Source: Augochlora pura (taxonomy: Eukaryota > Arthropoda > Insecta > Hymenoptera > Halictidae). From it: a DNA stretch of 64,000 bases. Made by a program: the position numbers and the translations under genes. Numbering within the stretch: position 1 is the first letter of the stretch; every line of letters starts with the position of its first letter. Shown here one piece after another: positions 38,758 through 50,579 of this stretch. The notes under the pieces were generated by a model. The model saw nothing but the letters and a program-made list of their open reading frames with translations, made no database searches and was not told the DNA's origin. The stretch is from positions 24,477,782-24,541,781 of the forward strand of contig NC_135773.1 of NCBI RefSeq assembly GCF_028453695.1. The letters run 5' to 3'.

Positions 38758-39343
38758 TAGGTGGGAGCAGAAGAGAGCAACATCAAAGTCGAGCGGGATA
38801 GGTTTAATTTAAATATCGATGACATCCGTTCGATTTGGACCGTACGAGTAGCCACTCCGAGGTAATTAAAGTCGGCAATTGTTGCGAAAGACCATTGAAA
38901 CGACTGATGCGCCGGCGGCCCGCCGCGCGGTATCCGAGTAATAAATTCCTGTCTCGAGATGTCTACGGACATTGTTCCCCCCCACCCTCTAAATATCAAA
39001 ATCCAATATTGGCGAGCTGCCTTCGGCCGGACCGGGACGCCTACACGTGCATCCGTCCCGCGTCTCTCTTTTTGTGTTCGAACGAGACGTCCCGGGTCCC
39101 CCCTTCTCCCCGCCCGAAAGGCTGATAACGAAAATTCATTTACGGGCAGCATGTAATACACAAAGGCGGAAGTGCACACGGCGACGCGACAAGCGGCCGT
39201 AAGAATCGCGCAAGGTGAAACGCTTTGTGATCTCATCCCGTCGCGCTCGTAATGTCAATAACTGCAGTTTTACCAATCCGCGTATCGAACGTTTTTCTTT
39301 CCTTTTTTTTCCCCTGCCCGTGCTTTTTCACTCTTTCTCCTTT

Positions 39344-39348
<5 letters not shown>

Positions 39349-39378
<30 letters not shown>

Positions 39379-39400
39379 CTGTGTGTATGTGTGTGTGTGC
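39349..39400 (+). repeat. (CT)n-(GT)n compound microsatellite
   Basis: (CT)13 followed after a short linker by an interrupted (GT)n. Confidence 0.9.
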
Positions 39401-39807
39401 GGCAAATAAAATAGGAAGCTCCGCTGGGTTAAAAACTTCCGGCTCGATAACAGAAACGAATATGTTCCCCACGCGGCCGGAATCGTGCGGGCCGGGGACC
39501 TTTTTATCGGAAGCAGCGGTATTGTTGCGCTGTGAAATTGATATTACACAGCGCGGAACGCGATGTGACAAGCCCCGCCGTGCTCGTCTCTCTTTTGTTC
39601 CACGGTGGTTAACAGGGAAACAATCGCTCCCGTGTAATTCTGCCTGTTAACGATAATATTGCCGGCAAAAATGCGGAAGCGCAATTAGCGGCCGTTCCCA
39701 GGACCAATCGGATCGCTTCTTGGCGATGGAAAATGTATTTCTGCTCCATCGGCGATACGTAGGCGTGGCTTAGAACCGCAGCGGCGTAAGTCGCGTTTAA
39801 TAATATT

Positions 39808-39872
39808 AGCAATTATAGATTTAGTAATTATAGCTAGTAATTATAGCCAGTAATTATAGCTAGTAATTATTA
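39808..39872 (+). repeat. 13-bp AT-rich tandem repeat
   Basis: Four to five copies of a unit close to AGTAATTATAGCT, the first degenerate, ending in AGTAATTATTATTG. It lies about 120 bp upstream of the mitochondrial insertion. Confidence 0.85.
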
Positions 39873-39989
39873 TTGTAGCTTTACAATAAAGTTGTACTTT
39901 ATCATAGCAAGCGGGAATAATTAAAGGACACGAATAAACAATTAGCACGTGCCACGTATGATGCATCTGTGTATGATGTTGCATCTATG

Positions 39990-40546
39990 ATATAAAGGAA
40001 TTTGGCAAAATTTATATTCGCCTGTTTATCAAAAACATATCTTTAAGTTTAAAATTTCAGGTCGTCCCTGCCCTATAAAATGTTTAAATGGCCGCAGTAT
40101 TATAACTGTACTAAGATAGCATAATCAATTGTCTTTTAATCGAAAGCTTGTATGAAGGGGTTGATGAAATATAAACTGTCTTTATTTTAAAAAAGTTATT
40201 TAAATTTTAAGTAAACATGCTTAAATTTTATTAGGGGACGAGAAGACCCTATAGAGTTTAATAAAATTATTAATGTTTTTTATTGTTAAGTATGAGAACA
40301 TTAATGAAATTATTTTATTGGGGGGGATATTTAAATTAAAATAAATTTGAAAGTTTTTATCATTAATCGATGTAGACGATGAGATATTTTCTTAAGAATA
40401 GTTAGAAAAATTACCTTAGGGATAACAGCATAATATTTTTTGAGAGACCTTATCGAAAAAAATATTTGCGACCTCGATGTTGAATTAAGATAAATTTTGG
40501 GCGCCGAAGTCTAAGTTTTAAGTCTGTTCGACTTTTAAAATCTTAC
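39990..40546 (+). pseudogene. Nuclear copy of mitochondrial 16S rRNA (NUMT)
   Basis: This is about 557 bp of the 3' half of insect mitochondrial large-subunit rRNA, sense on the + strand. Diagnostic stretches appear in the right order: CGCCTGTTTATCAAAAACAT (40019-40038, the universal 16Sar primer site), the GACGAGAAGACCCTATAG loop (40238-40255), TTACCTTAGGGATAACAGC of the peptidyl-transferase domain (40411-40429), and GACCTCGATGTTG (40470-40482). Similarity stops at 40546, just before the conserved ATGATCTGAG that normally follows. The upstream edge near 39990 is judged by eye from the AAAGGAATTTGGCAAA stretch. It is flanked by ordinary CpG-containing nuclear DNA on both sides, so it is an insertion rather than mitochondrial contig. 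Low visible decay suggests recent transfer. It should not act as an rRNA gene. Confidence 0.93.
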
Positions 40547-40860
40547 CAGATGCAACAGTGTAAAATCCTTTCGGCGATGGGTCTCAATTTCGACGTCGTA
40601 GAAACCAGTACGATATGAAGAGGGCACGCGGAAAACGTAGCGATCATAACTCACTTTTTTCCTGGCCGTGTTTGGTCCCCGACCCTCGAGAATTACATCT
40701 CGTGCGTAGGTATCGGAGTTCGGCGGAAAGAACAACGGGGGTTGCGAAACGCCAGAAACGGAATAACCGTGTGCTTTTCTACGGAGGGAGGAAGACGAAT
40801 GATAATAAAAGGGTGGAGTCGTGCCGTAGCGAAAGGAGACGGAAAAGAGAAGAGAGACGC

Positions 40861-40887
40861 GAGGAGAGGAGGAGGAGGAGGAGGAGG
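40861..40887 (+). repeat. (GAG)n microsatellite
   Basis: GGA/GAG trinucleotide repeat of about nine units in a purine-rich region downstream of the mitochondrial insertion. Confidence 0.9.
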
Positions 40888-42776
40888 TGGAGCCAGCACG
40901 AGAACCCGGTCGGGAAAATAGTAGTCCGTAATTTTCGAAGGAGGAAGACCGGTCAAAGGGTTCCCTACCTGTGTTTTCCGTAGCCTACGAAAAGCTCGGC
41001 GATAGGACCGTGAATCGACCGAGCACGGACTTGATGATACACGACTTGCTGCGACAGACTTTCAGCCCTCCTTCTCCTCTTCCTCTGCGAGCCGAATCGA
41101 GACCAGAATTCGAAGATCGTCCGAATTTTATCCTCCTTTATCCACTGCGCTCACCCACCCCCCCTTTCCACTTTCCACCCAGTGCCGTCGACTCGCTTTG
41201 TCTACACGGGTGCCTCTACCAACGATGATACGCTTTTCGTTGCAGTTGCCCAAATATATTTCGAGGCTGATTCGACGGCACAACCGTCTCAAATTATTCG
41301 TGCAACAATCCTTTTATTTTTTTAAGTGCGACGCTTTTCAGCGAAACGCTTTCTCGGCGAAACTCGCCAACTTGTTCAACGCGTTCGACATGAAGAGAAA
41401 AGTCGTCGCAAATAATTGGATTAGAGATGGCCGATCTATACGAAGGCTGTATTGTTTATTCTCTAAAAAAAATTGTCACATAGACGCATAGATTTTCCAA
41501 ACTTTTTCCCCCCGAAACGGTACGAATTTTTCCCGAACGACTCCGCTCTATTACTTCGACACCGTTTCCCGTGTAAAGGCAATTTCGTTGGCAATTTAGC
41601 AGCGTTTAACGTAAATTAATCTCTTTATACAGGTATATTTGTTCAGCGTCTCCGGGGCTCGCCTTTCGCCGGAGCCGCGCGCCCGCCGAACAGAAGGAGG
41701 CGGCTGGCGGCGGGCGGCGGCTGAAGGTTTATGACGGTCGCCGTGATTAAATGCGACTCCGGCACTCCTACTCACCGGGCTCTCCCTTCCGTCGGGCTCG
41801 CTCGCCGTTCGGTCACTTTCGACTTCGAATACATTAGGAAGTTGGCGTCGCCCGGGTATAGACGGGTAATGGCTCGTACATCGTTTTCAACTGCTTCTAT
41901 GAGCCGGCACGTCGCGAAAGGAAGCGTTCCCCGGGTCGCCGCTCCGCGCGGAGATTGATGGCTCGAAGGAGCACGAGAGGGACCCCGCCCGATGGAAAAA
42001 GACAATCGTACGTTCGTGGAAACGGGGGTGGGGGGGTGGTATGGCCCGGGTTCAGAGGGAATGAGAAACGAAGCTCGATCACGTCGCCGATGAAGCGGCG
42101 AACCGACGTCGCGTTGTTCCCATTGATCGAATTTACGGGACCGTGGCACACACGATCCCCCGTCTTTCTACCGGCTCTTTCCCTTTCTGTTTCCCCCTTC
42201 GGCTCAGCCATCATACCCGCGGGGATTTGGCACTTTGACGAGTTCGCATTCGAACGTAACGTCTGCCCTTCTTCCGACGTTCTATTCCTCTCTTCTCCGT
42301 CCTTCCTTCCTTCCGCGGGCACACAAATACGCGCGCGCGGTTCCAGCAAATTTCGAACCTCGGGGACGCTCCTCGACGAGGTATATAGAATGATTTTAGA
42401 CACGCCGGCCAGAAACCAGCCAGTATTTACCGGTTAAGTAAATAGCGATCGCGGCGAATAAAAACGGCAACGGCGCGAGGCGGGGGGGAACAGGGAATCG
42501 ATAGGAACGAATTCGCGCGAACGGCGAAACATTAAAATTATAGTTCGGTTCTCGTAAAATGGGAATTCCGCTTCGGCTCTTTTTCGAGGAGATAGTTCGT
42601 CGTATTTTCAGTACAATGGAAGGCTGTGTTACCATTTTTCTTCTTGCCACGGTAATTCTCTATTTAATACACTTTACGAAGATGACGCGTTGCGATGGTT
42701 AGGAGTTTTTTCGTCAGATTTTCATAAATTAAATAAATAAAATCCTATTTTAATCTGAACAAGAAGTGCCGTATTC

Positions 42777-42841
42777 GGGTGACTAGGATCACGGAGAAGG
42801 ACACCTGTCACCCAGATGTGGGTGACAAACATGTTAATCGG
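42777..42841 (+). repeat. Hairpin element with two alternative pairings
   Basis: TGTCACCCA (42806-42814) and TGGGTGACA (42819-42827) form a perfect 9-bp stem with a 4-nt loop. A further GGGTGAC at 42777-42783 can pair with the same middle arm. The element ends in ATGTTAATCGG. Possibly a member of a dispersed insect repeat. Confidence 0.6.
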
Positions 42842-43541
42842 TTCATTTTATGATTAATTCTTAATTTTTAATTTCGCGGCAGAGATAAGTTGTATTATCA
42901 CGGTGAAAATAATTTAAAAACTCGCTATTAGCTTGTTGATTGTTTATTTGACACAATATGTCGTCGTAACCTGGCTAACGGGTTAACGTGGAGTATTCAG
43001 TTGCATAAAGTGTTTTCGTTATGAAAATGAACGTGTAACAGAAACAATGGAAAGCAGAAAATTGGTTTATAGCTCGGCGATGGTCATAAACAATGTAAAA
43101 GAAATAATTGTTTATTGGAAGAGCGACGAAAGTTGAAATAAAGAGAACAGAAATCATGGTAAAATGAATCATCGTGCACGCTCGTTTACGTGCTCATTTA
43201 TTTAACAGAATATAATTTATGCTTTCCGAGCATAACTAAAATATTTCCCAGTTATTTTCATTTTCTCTAAATGTAAATGTTGCGTGCTTTATTTGCAATC
43301 AGAAATACGCGTTTTTGTCGTGGAAATGATTTTTCCTTAATCCATCGAACTGCGATTGTTTTTACAGAGAAGCATTGTTAATGAACACCTCTGTGCCAAT
43401 AATAAATTCCAATAGGAGAAAGAAAATTCGTGTATTTATTGAAAATATCGACAATGGCAGAACCGAATATGGTTTTCATTGAAATCGAGGGAATAATATT
43501 CAGGTCATACGCGGGCAAGTTTTACTTGGAATAAAAGCATG

Positions 43542-43572
43542 AACTATTCGAAATAATTGATTTCGAATAGTT
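43542..43572. repeat. Perfect 13-bp hairpin
   Basis: Arms AACTATTCGAAAT (43542-43554) and ATTTCGAATAGTT (43560-43572) with a 5-nt loop. Too short for a microRNA precursor. Confidence 0.9.
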
Positions 43573-44302
43573 ATCATCGATATAATATCTAATATAAGAA
43601 TTCTCGTTATCAAACTATTACATAATATAACATATTCGCATAGTAACGGTATAACATATTCAGATCAGTCATTTCATGTTGCAGAACTGTTAATGATCAC
43701 CAGAATAATTTCCCAGGAAAATTCTACAGTTATCTCGATTAATTATTGGAAACGATTATAAATTGAAATGATACCTTACTTGAAATTATATTTGAAATAA
43801 AATTATTTCAAAAGTGATCGCAGCCCAGGAAATAATTACGAAATTAACGAACACGTTATTCGGTATAATATTTTAATCCGGATGTAATATATTACGTACG
43901 AAGCCATCATAAAAAGACTGGTACTACACAATATACTATACGGTATGTACTATATGACAGTACAAGAGGTTATGTGACATAGAACGGAAAAGCGTTTAGT
44001 TTCCGAGAATGGTTGATGCGCCTGGCCGTGCAGCCAGCTATACGTCTCGCTATGCGCATTTCTTTCATTTCGACCCCACTTTCTTTGCCGAGTGAATTCG
44101 CGGGTACGACCGAATTCCTGGAGCCACGCGAGGCGAGGCCAGCCCGCAGCATGGGGATGGAAATCGCTTCGCATTGTCTACAAGTTGGTCCCCTTCTTTT
44201 ATCGTTATCCGCCCGTGGCACCGAAACGTTGCCGTTCTCGAACCACGGAGAGGAGCGACCCGGTTTTCAATCGGTGCCGACCGACGGTCTAATTGCGACG
44301 AT

Positions 44303-44332
44303 CCTCTCTCCCTCTCTCTCTCTCTCTCTCTC
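44303..44332 (+). repeat. (TC)n microsatellite
   Basis: Near-perfect CT repeat of about 30 bp. Confidence 0.95.
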
Positions 44333-45284
44333 GACGGTCCGTATAACGGATCATCGGGTAAAACGTACTTGTGCCTAGACAAACGTCAAACCCCCAATTT
44401 CACACTGTTCGCGAACAAAGTAGTACCGTATCGAGCACCGGAGAATTGATTCGTCGGGTTACGTTTGTTAACGATCGCAGCAGCGACTGTTAAACTGCGA
44501 TCGATTTCTCAATATTCTGTAACAAAAGAAGAATATCTTTGTTACAGTTAATGCGTCGATTACGAGTACAATAAACGCAACGATCCTGGATCAGGTGTAA
44601 TTGCTTTGCTAGTGAATTTGCGAGATTACGTTTGTCCGGTGATTTCTTGGAAATTTTCTGTGCACAATTTTTCTGGATAATTGTCAATGAAATTAGCGCA
44701 AAGGGTTAATGCTGGAATTCGCGGGCATTTACACGGCTGTTTAAGCAGGCTTTAAACGTATTCATTGTACCTGCGGGCCGGTGAACGTGCCCCGAAATTT
44801 CGTCGAATTAAACCGAATCGCGGCGAGAAGATAACGACGAAACTTGACGTTTTATTTATTTCAGCGCAACATCGGCTGTTTTAACAGGAGACGGGGTTCG
44901 CTGTACAGACATTTTGCGAATTTCTTTCTTAAGAATACCGAATTCTTATCTTGCGTCGGGAGATATTCGAGAGAGACACGTACCGAATTATAGGAGCGCG
45001 ACACGGTCGGATTATAGTATCTCGTATTGTAAATATTTGCCGCGCGTCAAAGTAAACTGCATTTTCCACGTGGAATTCTTCGTTTTTATTATACGGCTTT
45101 CAAATGCAAACCGGCAGAACTTTCGTTCTAAATTCCCCATGAATTCTCACGCAATATCGTTTGGCGGATTTTAAAACGTTTGCTCGCTCCACTTTCCAGT
45201 CGCCGGGGCGAAATGAAAATTTTAACAGCGGCCCCTGTTCATAAAATTACGTAAACCGTTCGATAGTTACAGAATATTTCGGAC

Positions 45285-45315
45285 GCGGCGGCGGCGGCGA
45301 CGGCGACGGCGGCGG
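45285..45315 (+). repeat. (GGC)n microsatellite
   Basis: GCG/GAC trinucleotide repeat, CpG-rich. A similar GCC repeat is at 48109-48131. Confidence 0.9.
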
Positions 45316-45961
45316 GGCTTTCTGCGCGACCCCGGTCTGTTGACACACCTCCACAGCTGCAAATCACTTTTCATATAAACGAGAATATCCAGCTTTCTCT
45401 GACGCGACATCAATGTCCCTTCCAACTTTTTCAATGATCCGTTCGCCGACCCAGATTCGCCGGCTCCGAATTCGTGACGAAAATTATAAGAACCGCGGTA
45501 CCCGGCTGCCGCACACGCATCTGCCCGGCACGCGTTGCTTCTCGTTACATGCAGTCAACAAAACCCCCTGCCGAGCGAATTCTACGCACGTCCCGGCTGC
45601 TCCCCGAACGCAAACAAACGTTTCATTCACGGTGTTTCATAATGTCTTCATTTATATTTCATTCTGCTTATGGCGCGACGAGACCGTAGTATCTTTACGC
45701 AACGCATAAATTACCCGAGATAGTTGACGGAAATGGAAATTAAATGAAAACTATGGTTCTCCTTTCTTTAGTATTTTAGGCACGGCTGAATTTCGCGAGG
45801 GGATGTTCTCTGCACAGGCGCTGCAATTTATTTATTTAATATTATTATTGTTACAAACTAAAGAAATCTGTGGAGATCGCTGTCGTTCACGTTAGAATAT
45901 GTGTTGACACTCCAAAATAGTAGTTGGGTTTAACGAGAGAACGCAAAGGTATTTCTAGGTT

Positions 45962-47353
45962 AAATTGAAGCTGAAAGTGTCTACTTTACGACCCCGGAAG
46001 ATACATTACTGTAAAAGGGCCTGGGATTTTTTTATGATTTTTTGAATCAACTTATTGGGGGTATTAGGCAGTCTGGGGCTCATTTTTGGACGTTGGGCGA
46101 GTTTTCAATCGCGTTCCCGTGGAGCAATTTGGACATCGGGTAGTTCAAATTGAAGCTGAAAGTGTCTACTTTACTATCCCGGAAGGTACATTCCTGTAAA
46201 ATCACCAGGGATTTTTTTATGAATTTTTTAATCAACTATTCGATGGATCAGGCGGCCTGGAACTCAATTTTGAACTTTGGGCGAGTTTTCAATCGTGCTC
46301 CCGTGGAGCAATTTTGACTTTTAATAGCTCAAAATAAAGCTGAAAGTGTCTACTTTAAGACCCCGGAACGTACATTCCCATAAAATGGCCTGGGATTTTT
46401 TTATAAATTTTTTAATCAACTATTCGACGGTATTAGGCGGTCTGGAGCACATTTTTGGACTTTGGGCGAGTTTTCAATCGCGTTCCCGTGGAGCAATTTG
46501 GACTTCAGGTAGCTTAAATTGAAGCTGAAAGTGTCTACTTTACGACCCCGGAAGGTACATTCCCGTAGAATGGCCTGGGATTTTTTTATGATTTTTTGAA
46601 TCAACTTATTGGGGGTATTAGGCAGTCTGGGGCTCATTTTTGGACTCTGGGCGAGTTTTCAATTGCGTTCCCGTGGAGCAATTTGGACATCAGGTAGCTT
46701 AAATTGAAGCTGAAAGTGTCTACTTTTAGACCCCGGAAGGTACATTCCCGTAGAATGGCCTGGGATTTTTTTATGATTTTTTGAATCTACTTATCGGGGG
46801 TATTAGGCTGTCTGGGGCTCATTTTTGGACTTTGGGCGAGTTTTCAATCGCGTTCCCGTGGAGCAATTTGGACATCAGGTAGCTTAAATTGAAGCTGAAA
46901 GTGTCTACTTTACGACCCCGGAAGGTACATTCCCGTAGAATGGCCTGGGATTTTTTTATGATTTTTTGAATCAACTTATCGGGGGTATTAGGCTGTCTGG
47001 GGCTCATTTTTGGACTTTGGGCGAGTTTTCAATCGCGTTCCCGTGGAGCAATTTGGACTTCAGGTAGCTTAAATTGAAGCTGAAAGTGTCTACTTTACGT
47101 CCCCGGAATGTACATTCTCGTAAAACGGCCTGGGATTTTTTTATGATTTTTTGAATCATCTCTTTGGGGGTATTGGGCAGTCTGGGGCTCACTTTTGGAC
47201 TCTGGGCGAGTTTTCAATCACTTTCCCGTGGATGAATTTGGACTTCGGGTAGCTTAAATTGAAGCTGAAAGTATCTACTTTACAACCCTGAAAGCTACAT
47301 TACTGTAAAAGGACCTGGGATTTTTTTATGATTTTTTGAATCAACTCTTCGGG
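45962..47353 (+). repeat. 185-bp satellite array, about 7.5 monomers
   Basis: A tandem array with a 185-bp period. The anchor GAAGCTGAAAGTGTCTAC (with one or two changes in some copies) starts at 45967, 46152, 46336, 46521, 46706, 46891, 47076 and 47261, giving spacings of 184-185. The array begins at AAATTGAAG and ends after TTTTTTGAATCAACTC, so there are eight copies of the first half-unit and seven of the second. Copies from about 46500 to 47100 are nearly identical, while copies 1-3 and 8 carry many substitutions. That pattern is expected for arrays homogenised in the middle by unequal exchange. I do not recognise the family by name. Flanks are unrelated. Confidence 0.95.
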
Positions 47354-47705
47354 GATATATTGTTTCAAACTGTATTAGGTTTATACATGGGACCCAGATG
47401 CATGCAGATTTGTCCGCGACCGTGTTTATACAAGAAATGCGCGTAAATCTAACGTCGCTGCAAAATACACGATTAAGTTTCATCGGAAAGTATCAAATCC
47501 AAATTTATCGTTGAACTAATATCACGTAAACTGCGATTAACGCGGGCTAAATTATTTACCGGGCTGGACGCGAGGTTCGCCTGATAGAAAACAAAGCCTG
47601 TGCGCCGATCCCTGTAACGCGTTACAAGTTCGCAAGTTTGATATATCGGCCGGACGTACTTTGGTCGGGAAATTTATCGGCAGTCTAATGCGAATAACAC
47701 TAGAA

Positions 47706-47758
47706 TAGAGAGAGAACGATCGAGCGAGCGAGAGAGAGAAAGAGAGAGAGAGGGTGGA
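47706..47758 (+). repeat. GA-rich microsatellite
   Basis: Interrupted (GA)n tract with a GCGAGCGA insert, 350 bp downstream of the satellite array. Confidence 0.9.
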
Positions 47759-48240
47759 GAGGGAGGGTTGCAATACCGAGGGAGACACTTCATACCTTTC
47801 CCGTTAAAAGTTTCGAGACACTTGACCTTTGACGGAAAGGCCGTCTCTACTTGACCGTTCTTCTCCATTCTTTCAACGTTTCAACGCTAGGACCCCGGCG
47901 CGCACAGAGAGACAGATGAATTACCTTCCCAACTTAATCCGGGTCAAAGGGGCTGCGACGAGTTCACCAACACTCCGACGACTTTCGCCGCGAAGCGAAA
48001 AATCCACAGTTAGCGCTGTCGAGTCGAAAGGGCGGGACTTCAGGCAAGAATGGCTTGATGGAGACCCCAATTATCCATGTAATCCCGAGCAACGAAACGG
48101 TGGCCCGTCGCGCCGCCGCCGCCGTCGCCGGAACAAGCAGTTCCTCTTTGCGGCACGATAAGACCAAATTAAATATAAGAGGCTCCGTAGGCTTCCTTGT
48201 CCGCGTAGAACCTCGCGACGAAACCTGTCCATCGAGTTTA

Positions 48241-48324
48241 CGCGGATCACCCAGTGATCCACGCTCCCTGATCGGATCCGTCCTATGACGGATGGAGAAT
48301 TATAGACGCCGCCCTTGACGGCGG
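48241..48324 (+). other. Three consecutive short hairpins
   Basis: GGATCAC-3nt-GTGATCC (48244-48260), ATCCGTC-4nt-GACGGAT (48276-48293) and a GC-rich CGCCG-7nt-CGGCG (48307-48323) follow within 84 bp. Could be structured RNA or DNA binding sites. No known RNA family recognised. Confidence 0.4.
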
Positions 48325-49540
48325 ACGGCACAATTATGGTAATGCTTCGCGATAGTCGAGGCAACTTTTTCTGCGATTGAACTCTGCGGAATATTTATTT
48401 CGTAAACTCTCGTCCATGAATTATGTCGCTGACCGTGAGACAGCAGTGCTACTTTAGTTTGGTTTTATCTTGTTCTTGTTTCCGATACGGTCTTATCTCG
48501 GCTGAATTTCGTTTGACTGCTCGAAACGTGTTTTATGATGTTGCTAAGGTTGCCGAAGATATTCCGGGCTGGATCGAATATGTATTTTTATTTGAAACAT
48601 GCTTTTTTTATTCATTAAAAGTGATTCTGCATTAGAGAAGTATTTTACTGTTAACAGAAAATGATTTTATACATAGAACGGTGCGCGAGCTGATAATTTA
48701 TGAAACAAATCTCGAATTTAAAATCTACTTCCTTGGCGAATGGAGATGCGCCTTGCTTCATAGTGATATTTTCATATGGAGCACGGCGATTATTATACAA
48801 TATTGAAAGATATTCTGACGTCATGCAACCGGTACGGTTAATGTATATTATCAATTTGTGAGTTCTGCGAAGAGAATGTACCACTTAATTAGAAAGGACG
48901 GAATTTGTTGTTAGAAACGAGAAACATGTCATTGCTGCGTTTATGAATGACTATTTTAATGATTTTAAAATTATATTTTATAAAATTATATCTTAGAATG
49001 CATCACGTGCATTCAAAAGTTTATTTGTTTTTTGACGATATTATACAGGATGAATAGCTTAAGATATCCTTTAATCTTTCGATATATCTTCATTGTTTTT
49101 AATGATACGAGAAAATGTGTTAGAAATGTAATATAATTACCATTATAAAATCAAGTGTGTTCGTGCTGCCCTCGTCGGTAAGAAAAGGCTTAAGAAATTT
49201 TCTGAGACGAGCAGAAAGTTGGCGCGACTGCTAGACGAGGTAAATAGCAAACAACCGTGAAGGCTGTGCCCTATCAGACTAGAAGAAAATTCGTGCTTCT
49301 TCATTACAACTTTCCGTTCCCGTAAAGCCCCGGGACAAAGCCGGTTCCCCATTAGAACAAAGACACTCGGATCTCCTCTGTTGCCCGACTACGTTCATCG
49401 AAAGTCCCGCGCGAGCGAGGCGCTCAAAATTTAACGTATTCAGGGGCTCGGAGGACTTTACTGCCTACCGTAATAGCGGGACTTCTTTCCCCATTGATTC
49501 GTCAAGGATTAAGAAAGTTGATCGAGCGAACCCTCTGGAA

Positions 49541-49592
49541 GAGAGAGAGAAAGGAAGAGAGAAAGGGTGAGAGAGAGAGAGGGAGAGGGAGA
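49541..49592 (+). repeat. GA-rich microsatellite
   Basis: Interrupted (GA)n over about 52 bp. Confidence 0.9.
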
Positions 49593-49993
49593 ATCCTTGC
49601 CGGTGTCTGTTATAGGCGGGGGTGGAGCGAAAGAGCCGGAAGTTAATTCGTCGATGGATGGCTTCGAAATGGTTATATAGCTAATAACAGCTCGAGCAGA
49701 CGCGGAAAAGCGGAAGCCGAGGAGTCTGCTGGAAGATGGAAAGGTCGGCGAGGTAGAACGGCCGTGGCTGAAGGGCGTCGCGCGGATCAAGTATTATAGG
49801 TTGGTATGCAAACGACGTCTATATTCGTCCGACTTTACGACCGCTCGTAAATACCGCGCGGCGGCCCCCGGTTTGATGGAAAATTCTTCCCGATATAAGG
49901 GCGACGGTTCGCCGCGCTTCCGCTAATGTTACTCAATCGCGGTACCTCGCCCACCTGGCTCGAAAAGAGGCGGATTCCGCGTATCGGCGGATC

Positions 49994-50040
49994 GATGGAC
50001 GGCTGGATGGACGGACGGACGGACGGGCGAACGGGCGAAC
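49994..50040 (+). repeat. (GGAC)n/(GGGCGAAC)n repeat
   Basis: Tetranucleotide GGAC units followed by two GGGCGAAC units. Confidence 0.9.
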
Positions 50041-50579
50041 GCCAGATCACGGATCCCGAGTCCTTGACGAACTATTGTCAGCGAAGAGAACGAAGTCGCA
50101 AGCTTCGCGGAAGATCGTGGATTCGGCACTGGTAGAAATCTAATTTCCCCGTTTGAACTTCTTGTCCAAGGAGAGAGAGACCGGCGTCGGGCGTGAACGC
50201 GCGCTTTGCGGCTCGGGCTACCTTGAAATTACTCTGTATCCCGGGCACCTAAAGATTGGCCCGCCTTCTCCCTCCGTTGAAAGACGGAAAAATGAGGATC
50301 GGCCCGCCGCGCGAAGGCGGAGTTATCGAATATCAAAGTTTCGAAATTCCGCGTTGCCAGGAAAGTTCACTTGAAAACATAACTTATAAGTAAGTTCGCC
50401 GCTGGTTTGGGAAGGAAACGCTAAGGAGAGAGCATCAGGATACAGGGGGGGTTGGGTCAGCCGAATAAGGGTGAAAAAGCGGCGAAGGGCGGAAGCCGGG
50501 CGGCAACGCCGACGACAGGGGGGAGGCGGGGGAGCCGGAGGAGTGGGAGCGGACGAAGAGGTCGGGATCATTCGTCTCC

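Larger units (their letters stand above)
29396..39989. other. Non-coding spacer, includes the assembly gap
   Basis: About 10 kb with no supportable exon. 33000-34150 is AT-rich and empty. The remaining open frames are short and composition-driven. Candidate promoter and first-exon blocks are listed separately. Confidence 0.6.
40547..45961. other. Non-coding spacer between the mitochondrial insertion and satellite
   Basis: No supportable gene. GC-rich 40600-42450, with long opposing frames around 41770-42437 that are not conserved-looking; AT-rich 42660-43960 with hairpins; mixed thereafter. Confidence 0.6.

Noticed and set aside
38694..39236. 180-codon open frame on -
   Set aside because: Shares its region with + strand frames of similar quality, and is driven by a (GGGGAC) repeat at one end; no family recognised.
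45962..47353. CRISPR-like periodic repeat
   Set aside because: The whole 185-bp unit repeats with no unique spacers, so it is a satellite and not a CRISPR array.
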